Source of the DNA: a virus
Strand: one strand, 5' to 3'
IMG/VR virus record: IMGVR_UViG_3300025436_000002
Coordinates: 1 to 64,000 of that record
Length of the DNA: 64,000 bases
In this document: piece after piece, positions 1-7,192 of the stretch
Position numbering within the stretch: the first letter of the stretch is position 1
Layout of the letters: each line of letters starts with the position of its first letter
Notes under the pieces: model-generated
Told to the model about the DNA's origin: nothing
What the model saw: only the letters and a program-made list of their open reading frames with translations
Database searches by the model: none
Position numbers and translations under genes: made by a program

Positions 1-59
1 GTGTTGATAATATGTACAGGCTATCTGGGTATTCCAAAAACAGTAACATAGTTAGTTAA
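1..59 (+). other. possible 3' end of an upstream gene (partial)
   Basis: Frame 3 is open from the window edge to a TAA at 57-59 and would encode the C-terminal residues VDNMYRLSGYSKNSNIVS. Frame 1 is open to a TAG at 49-51. Either could be the end of a gene that starts outside the window. The piece is too short to assign a family, and it may equally be leader sequence of the next gene. Confidence 0.3.
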
Positions 60-66
60 AAGTAAG

Positions 67-83
67 GGAACGGGTTACGTTCC
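67..83 (+). promoter_or_regulatory. small leader hairpin before first virion gene
   Basis: GGAAC and GTTCC flank a short loop, giving a 5-bp hairpin about 12 nt before the AAGGAG ribosome site of the gene at 102. It could protect the 5' end or modulate initiation. There is no T-run, so it is not an intrinsic terminator. Confidence 0.25.
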
Positions 84-101
84 AGAATTAAGGAGAAAAA
101 C

Positions 102-1508
102 ATGAGTTTATTCCAAAATGTATCAGGCGTGATGGGTGCAGATTTCATAGTAGGCGGACCATCGGGGATTATGCTCCGTAAGGTAGCTGGCGGATTTGAA
201 GTTAGAGACAATACGGGTGCTAATTTACAAACATTAACTGCTTCAACTATTAAAACGGATACAGTTATTGGGGCTACCTCCCCAACAGGTACGATCACAG
301 TTGGTACTGTTGGAGCTGGGTCTATTCCTGCTGTAGTTGTTGGACTAGGTTTAGTAGACGGTGTCGATGTATCAGCTCTTGACTTACAAGTACAAATTAT
401 TGACGGTACTATGAGTACTCCAGGTTCCTTCCTATACGCAGATGCTCAAGCTTTATCCCACGCTAATGCCTACTCAGACGGTCTTGCAGTAAATTATGAT
501 CCAGCAGGGTCGGCTAGTACAGCAGAATCTAATGCTAAAGCATACACAGATGCAGTAGCTTCTGGTCTCAACTTGCACGAAGCTGTCAGATTGGCTACTG
601 TCGCAGCCTTACCTGCGGTAACTGCTAGCGGTACGGGGCATACTCATAAATTAACAGCGGATGCCTTTGGCGTTCTGTCTATTGACAATAAGACAGTTGC
701 TTTACATGATAGAGTCTTAGTTAAAAATCAAGTAAATGCAATGAACAACGGTATATATACACTAACTACAGTAGGTGATGAGGATACATACTTCGTATTG
801 ACAAGAGCTGTCGATTTTGACGGAACCGATTTTGACGGAACTCCTTCAAGTGAAGTTAAAGATGGTTCTTTCTTCTTTGTACAAGATGGAGATACCATGT
901 CAGGTGAAGGATTTGTTCAGATCCAGAACAGTCCTGTTATTGAAAGTACTGATATCTTATTCACTCAGTTCTCAAGTGCAGGTAATATAACAGCTGGTAA
1001 TGGTTTAACTAAATCAGGTAATACTATAAACCTAGATATTAACGATATAACAACTACTATCACTGAAATAGCTGACGGAGATATGATCGCTATTGCGGAT
1101 GCCTCTGATTCCAATTTAACTAAGAAAATCACAAAAGCTAACTTAGTTGCAGGTATCGTTTCACAATATGGTGGTTCTAAACACATTCTGTTATCAGTAG
1201 GTACTTCATCTGTTAGTTCAATTGCCGTAATACCAGCAGGGGCTATAGTCAAAAGTGTAACTACTGATATTACTACACCTTACACAAGTGGAACTACTGC
1301 TACTATCCAAGTTATAGTTAATGGTACAGTTGCTACTGAGATCCAAACAACTGCTGAAAATCTCCCATCAGTTGTTAATACTTACTCTTCTAACCAATTT
1401 ACCTCAGTTTCAGCAGGTAATGGTGGTGTTGCTAGAGTAGTGGTCACAGCTGCTACTGGAGGTGCTTCAAAAGTAATGATAGAGTATGTAGAGGCTCCAT
1501 TAGCATAG
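102..1508 (+). CDS. virion / fibre-like structural protein
   Basis: A 468-residue protein of low complexity rich in Thr, Ala, Gly and Val, with no signal peptide or TM segment. Residues about 180-290 carry the HDRVLVKNQ...NGIYTL...LTRA.DFDGT pattern common in phage tail-fibre and receptor-binding proteins. The C-terminal 110 residues look like a beta-sandwich. AAGGAG lies 7 nt before the ATG. A strong GAAA-loop hairpin follows the stop, so it ends its own unit. The fibre or head-decoration role is inferred from composition and context. Its position on the virion is unknown. Confidence 0.6.
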   Translation: MSLFQNVSGVMGADFIVGGPSGIMLRKVAGGFEVRDNTGANLQTLTASTIKTDTVIGATSPTGTITVGTVGAGSIPAVVVGLGLVDGVDVSALDLQVQIIDGTMSTPGSFLYADAQALSHANAYSDGLAVNYDPAGSASTAESNAKAYTDAVASGLNLHEAVRLATVAALPAVTASGTGHTHKLTADAFGVLSIDNKTVALHDRVLVKNQVNAMNNGIYTLTTVGDEDTYFVLTRAVDFDGTDFDGTPSSEVKDGSFFFVQDGDTMSGEGFVQIQNSPVIESTDILFTQFSSAGNITAGNGLTKSGNTINLDINDITTTITEIADGDMIAIADASDSNLTKKITKANLVAGIVSQYGGSKHILLSVGTSSVSSIAVIPAGAIVKSVTTDITTPYTSGTTATIQVIVNGTVATEIQTTAENLPSVVNTYSSNQFTSVSAGNGGVARVVVTAATGGASKVMIEYVEAPLA

Positions 1509-1533
1509 TACACAACCTTAAATAGTTAAGGAG

Positions 1534-1559
1534 AGAAGAGAGCCGAAAGGCTCTCTTCT
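1534..1559 (+). terminator. GAAA-loop hairpin, probable terminator
   Basis: AGAAGAGAGCC and GGCTCTCTTCT form an 11-bp perfect stem around a GAAA tetraloop, 26 nt after the stop at 1508. The following T content is weak (CTTGAT), so it may act partly as an mRNA-end stabiliser. A late promoter starts 17 nt downstream. Confidence 0.7.
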
Positions 1560-1575
1560 TGATACATATAGTATA

Positions 1576-1587
1576 TTTATATTATAA
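1576..1587 (+). promoter_or_regulatory. late promoter TTTATATTATAA
   Basis: Matches the motif repeated upstream of most late genes in this window. It lies 34 nt before the ATG at 1621 and directly after the hairpin at 1534-1559. Confidence 0.7.
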
Positions 1588-1620
1588 CTGTAAGACTATT
1601 AGCATTTAGAGGATTAGTGT

Positions 1621-1980
1621 ATGGATTTAAGCAATGTAGCTCTTCCACAAGTAATGGATTTTATTACTAAAGTAGGTCTTTATTTATTTGTTCCAGCAGG
1701 CTCAGTGTTCATAGTTCTTAATTTTTTTGGAAAAAGAGTATTCAGGTCATTGACGGAGGATATCGTGGGAGATAAGATGTCAGATATGCTAGAGAATCAC
1801 ACTTTGAAATGTAGAAATCAGAGTTTGGAATTTAATGATGGAAGGTATTTATTAGCAAAAGAGTTTCAGATCTATATGAAGTCTCAGATAGAGACTAATG
1901 CTAGGTTAGAGAAGACGAGTGATGAAGTTAGACAACTATGTTCGTTAATACTGGTATCCTTAAATAAAAAAGGAGACTAG
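1621..1980 (+). CDS. small one-TM protein, holin-like or membrane anchor
   Basis: 119 residues. One hydrophobic segment at about residues 19-36 (VGLYLFVPAGSVFIVLNFF) is followed by a charged, mostly helical tail of about 80 residues. The layout (short N-terminus, one TM, cytoplasmic coiled tail) fits some phage holins, antiholins and membrane-anchored accessory proteins, but no lysin gene sits beside it. It has its own late promoter. No family was recognised, so a membrane location is the only firm inference. Confidence 0.6.
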   Translation: MDLSNVALPQVMDFITKVGLYLFVPAGSVFIVLNFFGKRVFRSLTEDIVGDKMSDMLENHTLKCRNQSLEFNDGRYLLAKEFQIYMKSQIETNARLEKTSDEVRQLCSLILVSLNKKGD

Positions 1981-2023
1981 TTTTTACACCAATCTCACTT
2001 TCTATTAACTGGATATTTAATTT

Positions 2024-2215
2024 TTATTTTATTATAGTTACAGCTTTCCTGAGGAGACTTAGTGCTAATATCTTTAACTCAGGGTCAGTATCTGACTCTG
2101 ACATCACTAAAGTCACATAGGATGTATATAGGCTAGTTAGTAATTCCTCCGTTGATTCCCCAGAGTTGTAGAGTTCAAAAATTAACTCTTCTAGTTTAGT
2201 TTGCTCTTTTAGCAT
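2024..2215 (-). CDS. small acidic helical protein, minus-strand operon
   Basis: 63 residues, predicted all-helical, with no recognised family. Its start overlaps the end of the upstream gene at 2196-2843 by 20 nt, so the two are probably co-translated from one transcript. It is one of only two credible minus-strand genes in the window. It converges on the gene at 1621-1980, with 43 nt and no clear terminator between them. Confidence 0.6.
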   Translation of the reverse strand: MLKEQTKLEELIFELYNSGESTEELLTSLYTSYVTLVMSESDTDPELKILALSLLRKAVTIIK

Positions 2216-2843
2216 TGTCTATAAGTCTCCTTAATAAAATCCCCTCACTACCCCCCAAGATACTTAGATTATTCCAAGTGTCCTTCTCTTGTCTTTGAAT
2301 GGTAACTCCTTCTACCTCATCTAATATCCTTAGATTATATCCTAACTCCTTGAAGTATTCTAAATACAGTATCCTTTTATCTCTGTTTGAGTTACCTATC
2401 ATCCAATCTGGAGCTTTCTTCCTATATTCTGAAGGTTTCCCCTTCTCACTGATATAATAGTCCCTATATGCTTTTACAGAATCATATTTATTCTTATACT
2501 TATCAGGTAGCATCTGGGGGAACTCTGTCAACTCTCCCTCTGGTACTGGAGATATTATACTGTCTAGGTCTATTGAAGTTCTGTGCGTCTTATTAAATCT
2601 ACCCTCAAAGTTTAATATTAGAGATTTAGCATATAATATTAGCCACTTAAAATTACTATCTGACTGAGAACCCCATTTCATTAAAGGATTGTTACTTCCA
2701 TACCCCCTCTGAGGAGACTCCATATTGTATTTTTTTAAAATACTGCAAAGTGCTGTACACGTATTAACCAAATTAATGCTCAAATGCTTATCTGCTAAGT
2801 AACTTCCCGCTAAATAAGGATCCCTGTCTAAAAAGTAAATCAT
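2196..2843 (-). CDS. phage protein of the DxDP/DKH family, possible nucleic-acid enzyme
   Basis: 215 residues. The order of motifs (DRDP..A..LADKH near the N-terminus, then N-P...W....SNFKWL, a GR..KTH segment, then MLPDKY and YRDYY) matches a family I know from many large phages. That family is usually left unnamed and sometimes labelled pyrimidine-dimer glycosylase-like. No catalytic residue can be assigned from the sequence. It is read from a perfect early promoter on the minus strand (2862-2890), with AGGAGG before the ATG. The family match is recalled rather than computed, and the function is open. Confidence 0.65.
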   Translation of the reverse strand: MIYFLDRDPYLAGSYLADKHLSINLVNTCTALCSILKKYNMESPQRGYGSNNPLMKWGSQSDSNFKWLILYAKSLILNFEGRFNKTHRTSIDLDSIISPVPEGELTEFPQMLPDKYKNKYDSVKAYRDYYISEKGKPSEYRKKAPDWMIGNSNRDKRILYLEYFKELGYNLRILDEVEGVTIQRQEKDTWNNLSILGGSEGILLRRLIDNAKRAN

Positions 2844-2861
2844 GTTGTTCCTCCTATACCC

Positions 2862-2890
2862 ATTATATCATAAATATTAAGTTTTGTCAA
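2862..2890 (-). promoter_or_regulatory. early promoter (minus strand)
   Basis: On the minus strand TTGACA (2890-2885), a 17-nt spacer and TATAAT (2867-2862) are preceded by the extended -10 TG. AGGAGG and the ATG at 2843 follow at once. This is the strongest consensus promoter in the window and points away from the flanking late genes. Confidence 0.9.
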
Positions 2891-2916
2891 GGTTGTGGCA
2901 TGAAGATATTAGATAT

Positions 2917-2933
2917 TTTATATTATATTTAGA
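2917..2933 (+). promoter_or_regulatory. late promoter TTTATATTATATTTAGA
   Basis: A close match to the late consensus, 46 nt before the ATG at 2979. It is divergent from the minus-strand early promoter only about 30 nt away. Confidence 0.75.
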
Positions 2934-2978
2934 TTGCCTCCTACTGGGGGGGGTGACATCTTAAGGAGGATAATGTAA

Positions 2979-3791
2979 ATGACTGAAAATTTCGTTTTAG
3001 CTTCTGGGGGAACCTCAGGTAGGATACATAAGTCAACAGATAATGGAGCTACATGGGACTCTGGAGTTTTGGTAGGTAGTGGTCTACCTTTAAGAGGTAT
3101 GACTCAACTTGCTAACCGTAGTATAGTTTTAATTGGTACTGATGGAAAGCTTTATAAATCTACTGATTATGGTACAACATGGGATGCTGGAGTTAATCTA
3201 CCCAATACAAATACATGTTGTATTCAAGTAATTCAATTAGCTAACGGTGATTTATTGACGTGTACTTCTAATACAGGAAATGTACACAAATCAACAGATA
3301 ATGGCTTAACATGGGACGCAGGGGTTAATGTTGTTGCATTTAATGTTGGTTTATACGGTATTAAGCAATTAATTAATGGAGATATAATTGTAATTGGGAA
3401 TGCTTCTGGAAATGTGTACAAGTCGGTAAACGGTGGAACGACATGGTCTAGTATCGGGAATACTGTTGCAGGAATGACTGGAATAGATCAATTAGCTGAT
3501 GGAACTGTCGTAGCTACTAACTTTAGTGGTGGGAAATTATATAGATCAACAAATAACGGTATTTCATGGACAGGTGGAGCAACTATTGCATATGGGGCGT
3601 ACGCAGTATGTCAAACAGTTAATGGCTCTGTTTTAGCAACTAACCAAATAAGTGGTAAAGTCTATAAATCCATAAATAATGGTGTAACATTTGACGCAGG
3701 AGTTACTGTTAGTAATGCGTTGTACGGAATAGCTAATGTATACCGACCTCCAACTATAATACCTCGAGTGGTAAACTATTGGTCTATCTAA
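2979..3791 (+). CDS. Asp-box (BNR) six-repeat protein, paralogue of tail-fibre propeller
   Basis: 270 residues made of six copies of the sialidase Asp-box pattern (S-T-D-N-G-x-T-W), spaced about 42 residues apart. That is enough for one six-bladed beta-propeller. The repeats closely resemble those in the large fibre at 53231-57424. AAGGAGG precedes the ATG, and a G8 tract lies in the leader at 2946-2953. The C-terminal peptide PPTIIPRVVNYWSI also occurs, out of context, at 16358-16408. It is probably a virion surface or receptor-contact protein. Asp-boxes alone do not prove enzymatic activity, and no sialidase catalytic set is visible. Confidence 0.75.
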   Translation: MTENFVLASGGTSGRIHKSTDNGATWDSGVLVGSGLPLRGMTQLANRSIVLIGTDGKLYKSTDYGTTWDAGVNLPNTNTCCIQVIQLANGDLLTCTSNTGNVHKSTDNGLTWDAGVNVVAFNVGLYGIKQLINGDIIVIGNASGNVYKSVNGGTTWSSIGNTVAGMTGIDQLADGTVVATNFSGGKLYRSTNNGISWTGGATIAYGAYAVCQTVNGSVLATNQISGKVYKSINNGVTFDAGVTVSNALYGIANVYRPPTIIPRVVNYWSI

Positions 3792-3810
3792 TAATTAATA
3801 CCTAGTATAA

Positions 3811-3837
3811 AAAGAGAAGTCTAAACAGCTTCTCTTT
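3811..3837 (+). terminator. terminator fused to a late promoter
   Basis: AAAGAGAAG and CTTCTCTTT form a 9-bp stem with a 9-nt loop, running into TTTTTA. The T-run is the first part of the late promoter at 3837-3849, so one short sequence ends one transcript and starts the next. Confidence 0.85.
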
Positions 3838-3849
3838 TTATATTTTATG
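3837..3849 (+). promoter_or_regulatory. late promoter TTTATATTTTATG
   Basis: A variant late motif with TTTT in place of TTAT, overlapping the T-run of the terminator at 3811-3837. It lies 16 nt before the ATG at 3865. Confidence 0.6.
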
Positions 3850-3864
3850 TATAGGAGATCTAGT

Positions 3865-4119
3865 ATGAGTATTGAAAAACTGAATAAAATATTAGAAGAT
3901 ATTAATGTTAGAAACAAACCTACTAAGGATTCTTTAGATAAGGCATCTGTTAGTCTGTATAGAAAATCTTTCTACGATTATAGGGATAAGAGGTCTGATA
4001 AGAATAAGTACTATTTAAAAGGGGTTCAGGACGCTCTCATGGTCGCTCTAGGTAAGAGTTCCTTTGATAAAATAAAGAGTAGGGTTAAGAGTGACTATAC
4101 TAAAGATAAGATAGACTGA
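3865..4119 (+). CDS. small basic protein of unknown function
   Basis: 84 residues, rich in Lys, Asp and Ser, predicted helical, with no family recognised. The ATG at 3865 was chosen over an in-frame ATG at 3847 because TAGGAG lies 10 nt before it. The stop codon overlaps the ATG of the next gene (TGATG), so the two are translationally coupled. It could be a partner of the PD-(D/E)XK protein that follows, but that is only a neighbourhood inference. Confidence 0.7.
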   Translation: MSIEKLNKILEDINVRNKPTKDSLDKASVSLYRKSFYDYRDKRSDKNKYYLKGVQDALMVALGKSSFDKIKSRVKSDYTKDKID

Positions 4120-4904
4120 TGGTTAAGATAAATGATGTAGATATTCGCTTCAAGTACATATTAGAAAACAAGGAATTCTTCAACGAGGGTATATTCCTTA
4201 ACGAATATGATATCAACGGAACAAGTCGAGTAGACTTTGCATTATTTCGTGAGGGGATCTTCCATGGTTATGAGATTAAAGGGAGTCAAGATACTACTGG
4301 TAGACTTATAAGTCAATTAAAATCATATTTAAAATTTTTTGACTACGTTCACTTGATAATACACCGTAAACATGAGAAGGAAACTTGGGAAATACTAAAT
4401 AAGTATAAATTGACACGAGTCGGGGTTATCATTGTAGATGATTTGGTCAACTTTAGGGTAGTTCGAGAAGCTTCTGGACTTGATAAGAAGATGAGACTTA
4501 ACAGTCTTATGAGAAACCTTAAAAAAGAAGATTTTCAAGAGTTACTGTCGAGTAAAAAGTTAAGTTGTAAGTTTAATTCTAAAGATGCTCTAATGTCTTA
4601 TATTATAGGTAAGGTAACTCTTGATGAAGTAGTGAGTAAATTAGAAAGAAGACTCAAGATATCCTATGCTAAAAGATGTCCTTCTTGTAAAAGTAACTTA
4701 GTATACAAAACTAGATTACTTGAGAAGAGAGTTCAAGAGTTTAAGGAAGTATCTGAGAATAGAAAAAGGTATACTCAGACAGTATATGATTTAGTAGAAG
4801 ATAGTATTGTGAACAAATGTATAGAGTGTAGTAGTTATCATAATAAAAAGTTTGATAAGATTGTGAGTAAGACAATAAGATATAAGAAGGAGTTTGATAT
4901 ATGA
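4119..4904 (+). CDS. sce7726-like PD-(D/E)XK-type protein
   Basis: 261 residues. The N-terminal half has the nuclease-like order RVDFAL...YEIKG.QDT..RL..QL..Y...FD.V.LI, the hallmark of the sce7726 family, with the acidic D and the E-x-K of a PD-(D/E)XK core visible at about residues 40-58. The C-terminal part has two Cys pairs (CPSCKSN and CIEC) that could bind zinc. It sits in a coupled string of small genes at 3865-5071. A DNA-cleaving or DNA-repair role follows from the family fold. The substrate is unknown. Confidence 0.7.
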   Translation: MVKINDVDIRFKYILENKEFFNEGIFLNEYDINGTSRVDFALFREGIFHGYEIKGSQDTTGRLISQLKSYLKFFDYVHLIIHRKHEKETWEILNKYKLTRVGVIIVDDLVNFRVVREASGLDKKMRLNSLMRNLKKEDFQELLSSKKLSCKFNSKDALMSYIIGKVTLDEVVSKLERRLKISYAKRCPSCKSNLVYKTRLLEKRVQEFKEVSENRKRYTQTVYDLVEDSIVNKCIECSSYHNKKFDKIVSKTIRYKKEFDI

Positions 4905-5071
4905 GTGAGCTGGTAGATAGATATTGTGAAACATTCCTAGGTGAAAAAAAGAAGAAGAAAAAGGCTAGAAAGAAAACTAATAGGGAGAAGAGTTTAGGGA
5001 GAAGTCTATTCCCCATGTATAGTTATAGTGATGACGATGATTCAGAGGATGGAGACGATGGAGGAGAGTAA
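4901..5071 (+). CDS. 56-residue charged protein (Lys-rich then Asp/Glu-rich)
   Basis: The ATG at 4901 overlaps the stop of the gene before it (ATGA), and the frame runs to a TAA at 5069-5071. The product has a run of six Lys at residues 16-21, an Arg/Lys-rich middle and a C-terminal acidic tail (SDDDDSEDGDD). There is no family. The coupled start and the clear bipolar charge favour a real gene over chance. It may bind nucleic acid or a basic or acidic partner. Confidence 0.6.
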   Translation: MSELVDRYCETFLGEKKKKKKARKKTNREKSLGRSLFPMYSYSDDDDSEDGDDGGE

Positions 5072-5074
5072 TTT

Positions 5075-5090
5075 TTTATATTATAATTAG
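5075..5090 (+). promoter_or_regulatory. late promoter TTTATATTATAATTAG
   Basis: A full-length match to the late consensus, starting 4 nt after the stop at 5071 and ending 24 nt before the ATG at 5114. Confidence 0.85.
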
Positions 5091-5113
5091 ATTACTTTAC
5101 GGATAAGAGGACT

Positions 5114-5347
5114 ATGAAAAAAATTCAAGCTATAAAAGATCTATGTACCCAACTTCTTGAGAGTAAGGATACTATCAATATCGCAGGAAGTCCTATAAAC
5201 AAACAAGAGCTTATAGACTGGGTAAGGACTAAACATGAACCTAGGACAATTACTCTAGAGGATGCATTAGATGTCATTAGGAGCAGAGACTTGTTCCAAG
5301 AAGTAAAAAGAATGCTTGTAGATAAAGACACTAGTTTTGATTATTAA
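5114..5347 (+). CDS. small protein of unknown function
   Basis: 77 residues, mixed charge, predicted alpha-helical, with no family recognised and no Cys cluster, TM or signal. It is the first gene after a good late promoter and is followed after 18 nt by the Lys-rich gene at 5366, so both are late. A virion-internal or assembly role is possible but not shown. Confidence 0.65.
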   Translation: MKKIQAIKDLCTQLLESKDTINIAGSPINKQELIDWVRTKHEPRTITLEDALDVIRSRDLFQEVKRMLVDKDTSFDY

Positions 5348-5365
5348 CAAAAGAAAGGTAATAGT

Positions 5366-5902
5366 ATGAATACTCATGAATTCATGGACAAGTTGCAGAA
5401 GATTAAGACTCAAGCTAATTTAAGAGAAGACAAACTTAGGGAGTCTAAAGAACATCCAGATAATAAGAAAGAGGTAGATACTGATAAGAAGAAAGTTCTT
5501 AAAAAGAATCCTATCAAAAAAACTAATATAGATGATAAACAGGGGACACCTACCGCTAAAAAAGGCATGGACTTTAAACCTAAATGTAACGTATCTAAAT
5601 TTGAAGCTAAGAAAGAAGCTCCTAAAAAGATTAATAAGAACGAAAGTATATTCGTTCTTGCAGGTATTGAGACTTTATTAGGAGATGCTGGTAAAGTTGA
5701 AGGTGCTAACACGGCTTTAAACATGATCAAGAAGTTTCAAGGTGGGAAACTTGATCCAGCTGTGGAAGAGTTTATTAACCTTTTCCAAAAATCACTTACC
5801 AGAACTCCTGAAAAAGGAGATAAGGGTAAGGATGCTGCTGAAACTTCTAAATCTAAAGTAATGAAAGCTCCTAAAGCAGATAATACAGATGTAAAACTTT
5901 AA
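5366..5902 (+). CDS. Lys-rich late protein, possible internal head or DNA-associated protein
   Basis: 178 residues. Residues 1-90 are very rich in Lys and Asp with KK repeats and are likely disordered. A short ordered stretch at about 92-140 (SIFVLAGIETLL...AVEEFINLF) is followed by another Lys-rich tail. AAAGG lies before the ATG and a strong terminator follows. Composition resembles phage internal proteins or DNA condensers, which is an inference only. No sequence family was recognised. Confidence 0.6.
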   Translation: MNTHEFMDKLQKIKTQANLREDKLRESKEHPDNKKEVDTDKKKVLKKNPIKKTNIDDKQGTPTAKKGMDFKPKCNVSKFEAKKEAPKKINKNESIFVLAGIETLLGDAGKVEGANTALNMIKKFQGGKLDPAVEEFINLFQKSLTRTPEKGDKGKDAAETSKSKVMKAPKADNTDVKL

Positions 5903-5928
5903 TACAAAATTCACTGTTACTATTACTG

Positions 5929-5968
5929 CCCTCTTTCCGCCTAAGGGTTTAAAGAGGGTTTCTTTTTT
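5929..5968 (+). terminator. intrinsic terminator
   Basis: CCCTCTTT and AAAGAGGG form an 8-bp stem around a 14-nt loop, followed by TTTCTTTTTT. It closes the late unit 5114-5902. Confidence 0.85.
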
Positions 5969-5988
5969 ATAGAACTAAAGGTGTGTGG

Positions 5989-6405
5989 ATGACTCTTAAA
6001 GACTTGAAAAACATATTAACTATCCTAGAAGATTACTCAGAAGGTGTCGAGACTATAGAATCGGAAGAACCTTTAAAAAAGAGTATAGATATTCATGATA
6101 TTATCAGGGTGTTAGAGAGATTTAAAAAAGATAAGACATTTAAAAAAGTATACAGGACATGTTTTGATTTTGACAGAAGTGGGAATTCCATATCCCTGAT
6201 TTTTAAAGTAAGTAGTATTAAAAAATCAGTATCTTTGGATGATATTTTAGAATCAGAGTTTGTAACTGATTTATTTAAAGAGTTAAAAGATAATAATGTC
6301 AGTAATTATCTCGTTAAGAGATTAAGCAATAGAGGTAACTACAAGTTACACCTACACGGTGATTTAGGGGTTTATCAAACTCCTTATTTCAAAGTTACTC
6401 TCTAG
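5989..6405 (+). CDS. protein of unknown function
   Basis: 138 residues from the ATG at 5989, with AAAGG about 8 nt upstream. A GTG at 5983 would add two residues. It is acidic at the N-terminus and Lys-rich in the middle, with mixed alpha and beta character. No family was recognised. It follows a strong terminator and no clear promoter lies between them, so its transcription is uncertain. The first copy of the 63-bp repeat begins 7 nt after its stop. Confidence 0.6.
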   Translation: MTLKDLKNILTILEDYSEGVETIESEEPLKKSIDIHDIIRVLERFKKDKTFKKVYRTCFDFDRSGNSISLIFKVSSIKKSVSLDDILESEFVTDLFKELKDNNVSNYLVKRLSNRGNYKLHLHGDLGVYQTPYFKVTL

Positions 6406-6412
6406 TTTCCAC

Positions 6413-6475
6413 AGTAATACTAATAATAATAACCATAATAGTTGTAATAATATTTATCGTAGTATAAATGTTAGT
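6413..6475 (+). repeat. 63-bp perfect direct repeat, copy 1
   Basis: It starts AGTAATACTAATAATAATAA and ends GTATAAATGTTAGT. An identical copy lies at 6972-7034, offset by 559 nt. It is very AT-rich and contains weak internal symmetry (ATACTA against TAGTAT). It lies between a stop codon and the early promoter at 6580. No coding role is apparent. Confidence 0.95.
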
Positions 6476-6579
6476 ACCCTAGAAAAAACGAATACCCATG
6501 TATATACTAGTCTTTCTTATTATATATATATTAACATGAGGGAATACCTAGAAACTTTAAATAAAAATATGAATAGGCC

Positions 6580-6608
6580 TTGACAATGGGTAAATAGTAT
6601 GCTATACT
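6580..6608 (+). promoter_or_regulatory. early promoter before structured leader
   Basis: TTGACA at 6580-6585, a 17-nt spacer, and TATACT at 6603-6608 preceded by TGC (extended -10). Transcription should start near 6615. The first convincing start codon is 578 nt further on, at 7193. Confidence 0.85.
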
Positions 6609-6614
6609 GAATAT

Positions 6615-7190
6615 AGGTTACTTTAAATTGTTGACGAACTTCTTAAAGTAATTCAAGTTAACGCAAAGCAGGGTGAAATCAACTTAGCGAGGGATGCTTT
6701 TAAATTCCCACTCCTATAAAGGCTCGTCAGTCAGAATAGTCCCCTTCTCCAATGGACTTGACTCACGACTACTGGACGGAGACCCTAGTCCTTAAAAAAG
6801 ACTGAAAAATCCTCCTAAGAATACCACATAGGTGGGGATATGACGAGGCGACTCTTGAGAATGTGTCCCCTGAGAAGGAATTACTATCGGTGCAAGTACA
6901 TAGTAAGATGGGGCATAACGCTACCCTCAAGTTATAAATTTGAAATTAATATGAATATGAAGCTGAAAACTAGTAATACTAATAATAATAACCATAATAG
7001 TTGTAATAATATTTATCGTAGTATAAATGTTAGTTCAACACTCCCTGATTTAAGGGAGAACATTCCCCGAATGGGTGTCAAGTCAAGTAGTCAGTGCCAA
7101 GTACGAGAAGCCGTCTCACTAGAGGCGTTGGAAACGAGAAGATTAAGTCTGATTACCTCCAAATTCAAAAGATATCTGAGAGAGGGTTTA
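6615..7190 (+). ncRNA. long structured leader or large non-coding RNA (candidate)
   Basis: About 575 nt lie between the early promoter and the TOPRIM gene, with no convincing reading frame. Visible pairings include a 9-bp hairpin (6618-6626 with 6643-6651); TGACGA in its loop (6632-6637) complementary to TCGTCA (6724-6729); a competing 7-bp pairing of CTCGTCA (6723-6729) with TGACGAG (6841-6847); CTCCCT with AGGGAG near 7040-7060; and CATTC with GAATG inside an ACAC/GTGT pair. Base composition is less AT-rich than the flanks. It could be a cis-acting leader, a large phage RNA of the ROOL/GOLLD kind, or an intron-like element. The class could not be assigned by eye. Confidence 0.5.
6972..7034 (+). 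repeat. 63-bp perfect direct repeat, copy 2
   Basis: Identical over 63 nt to 6413-6475. This copy lies inside the putative structured transcript, between a 5' domain (6615-6971) and a 3' domain (7035-7190). Recombination between the copies would delete 559 bp, including the promoter at 6580. Confidence 0.95.
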
Positions 7191-7192
7191 GG

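Noticed and set aside
2979-3791. Sialidase enzyme
   Set aside because: Asp-box repeats are present, but no sialidase catalytic arginines or Tyr/Glu pair is visible, so it is called a propeller only.
6740-6800. Group I intron core (GACTA with TAGTC as a P7-like pairing)
   Set aside because: Only 14 nt lie between the two strands, too short for the P3 and P8 elements that must fit there. No second convincing pair was found and no split gene flanks it. Kept only as a remote option.
7094-7192. Longer N-terminus for the primase-like protein
   Set aside because: The first 33 codons lie in the structured leader and have no ribosome site, whereas ATG 7193 has GAGAGGG.
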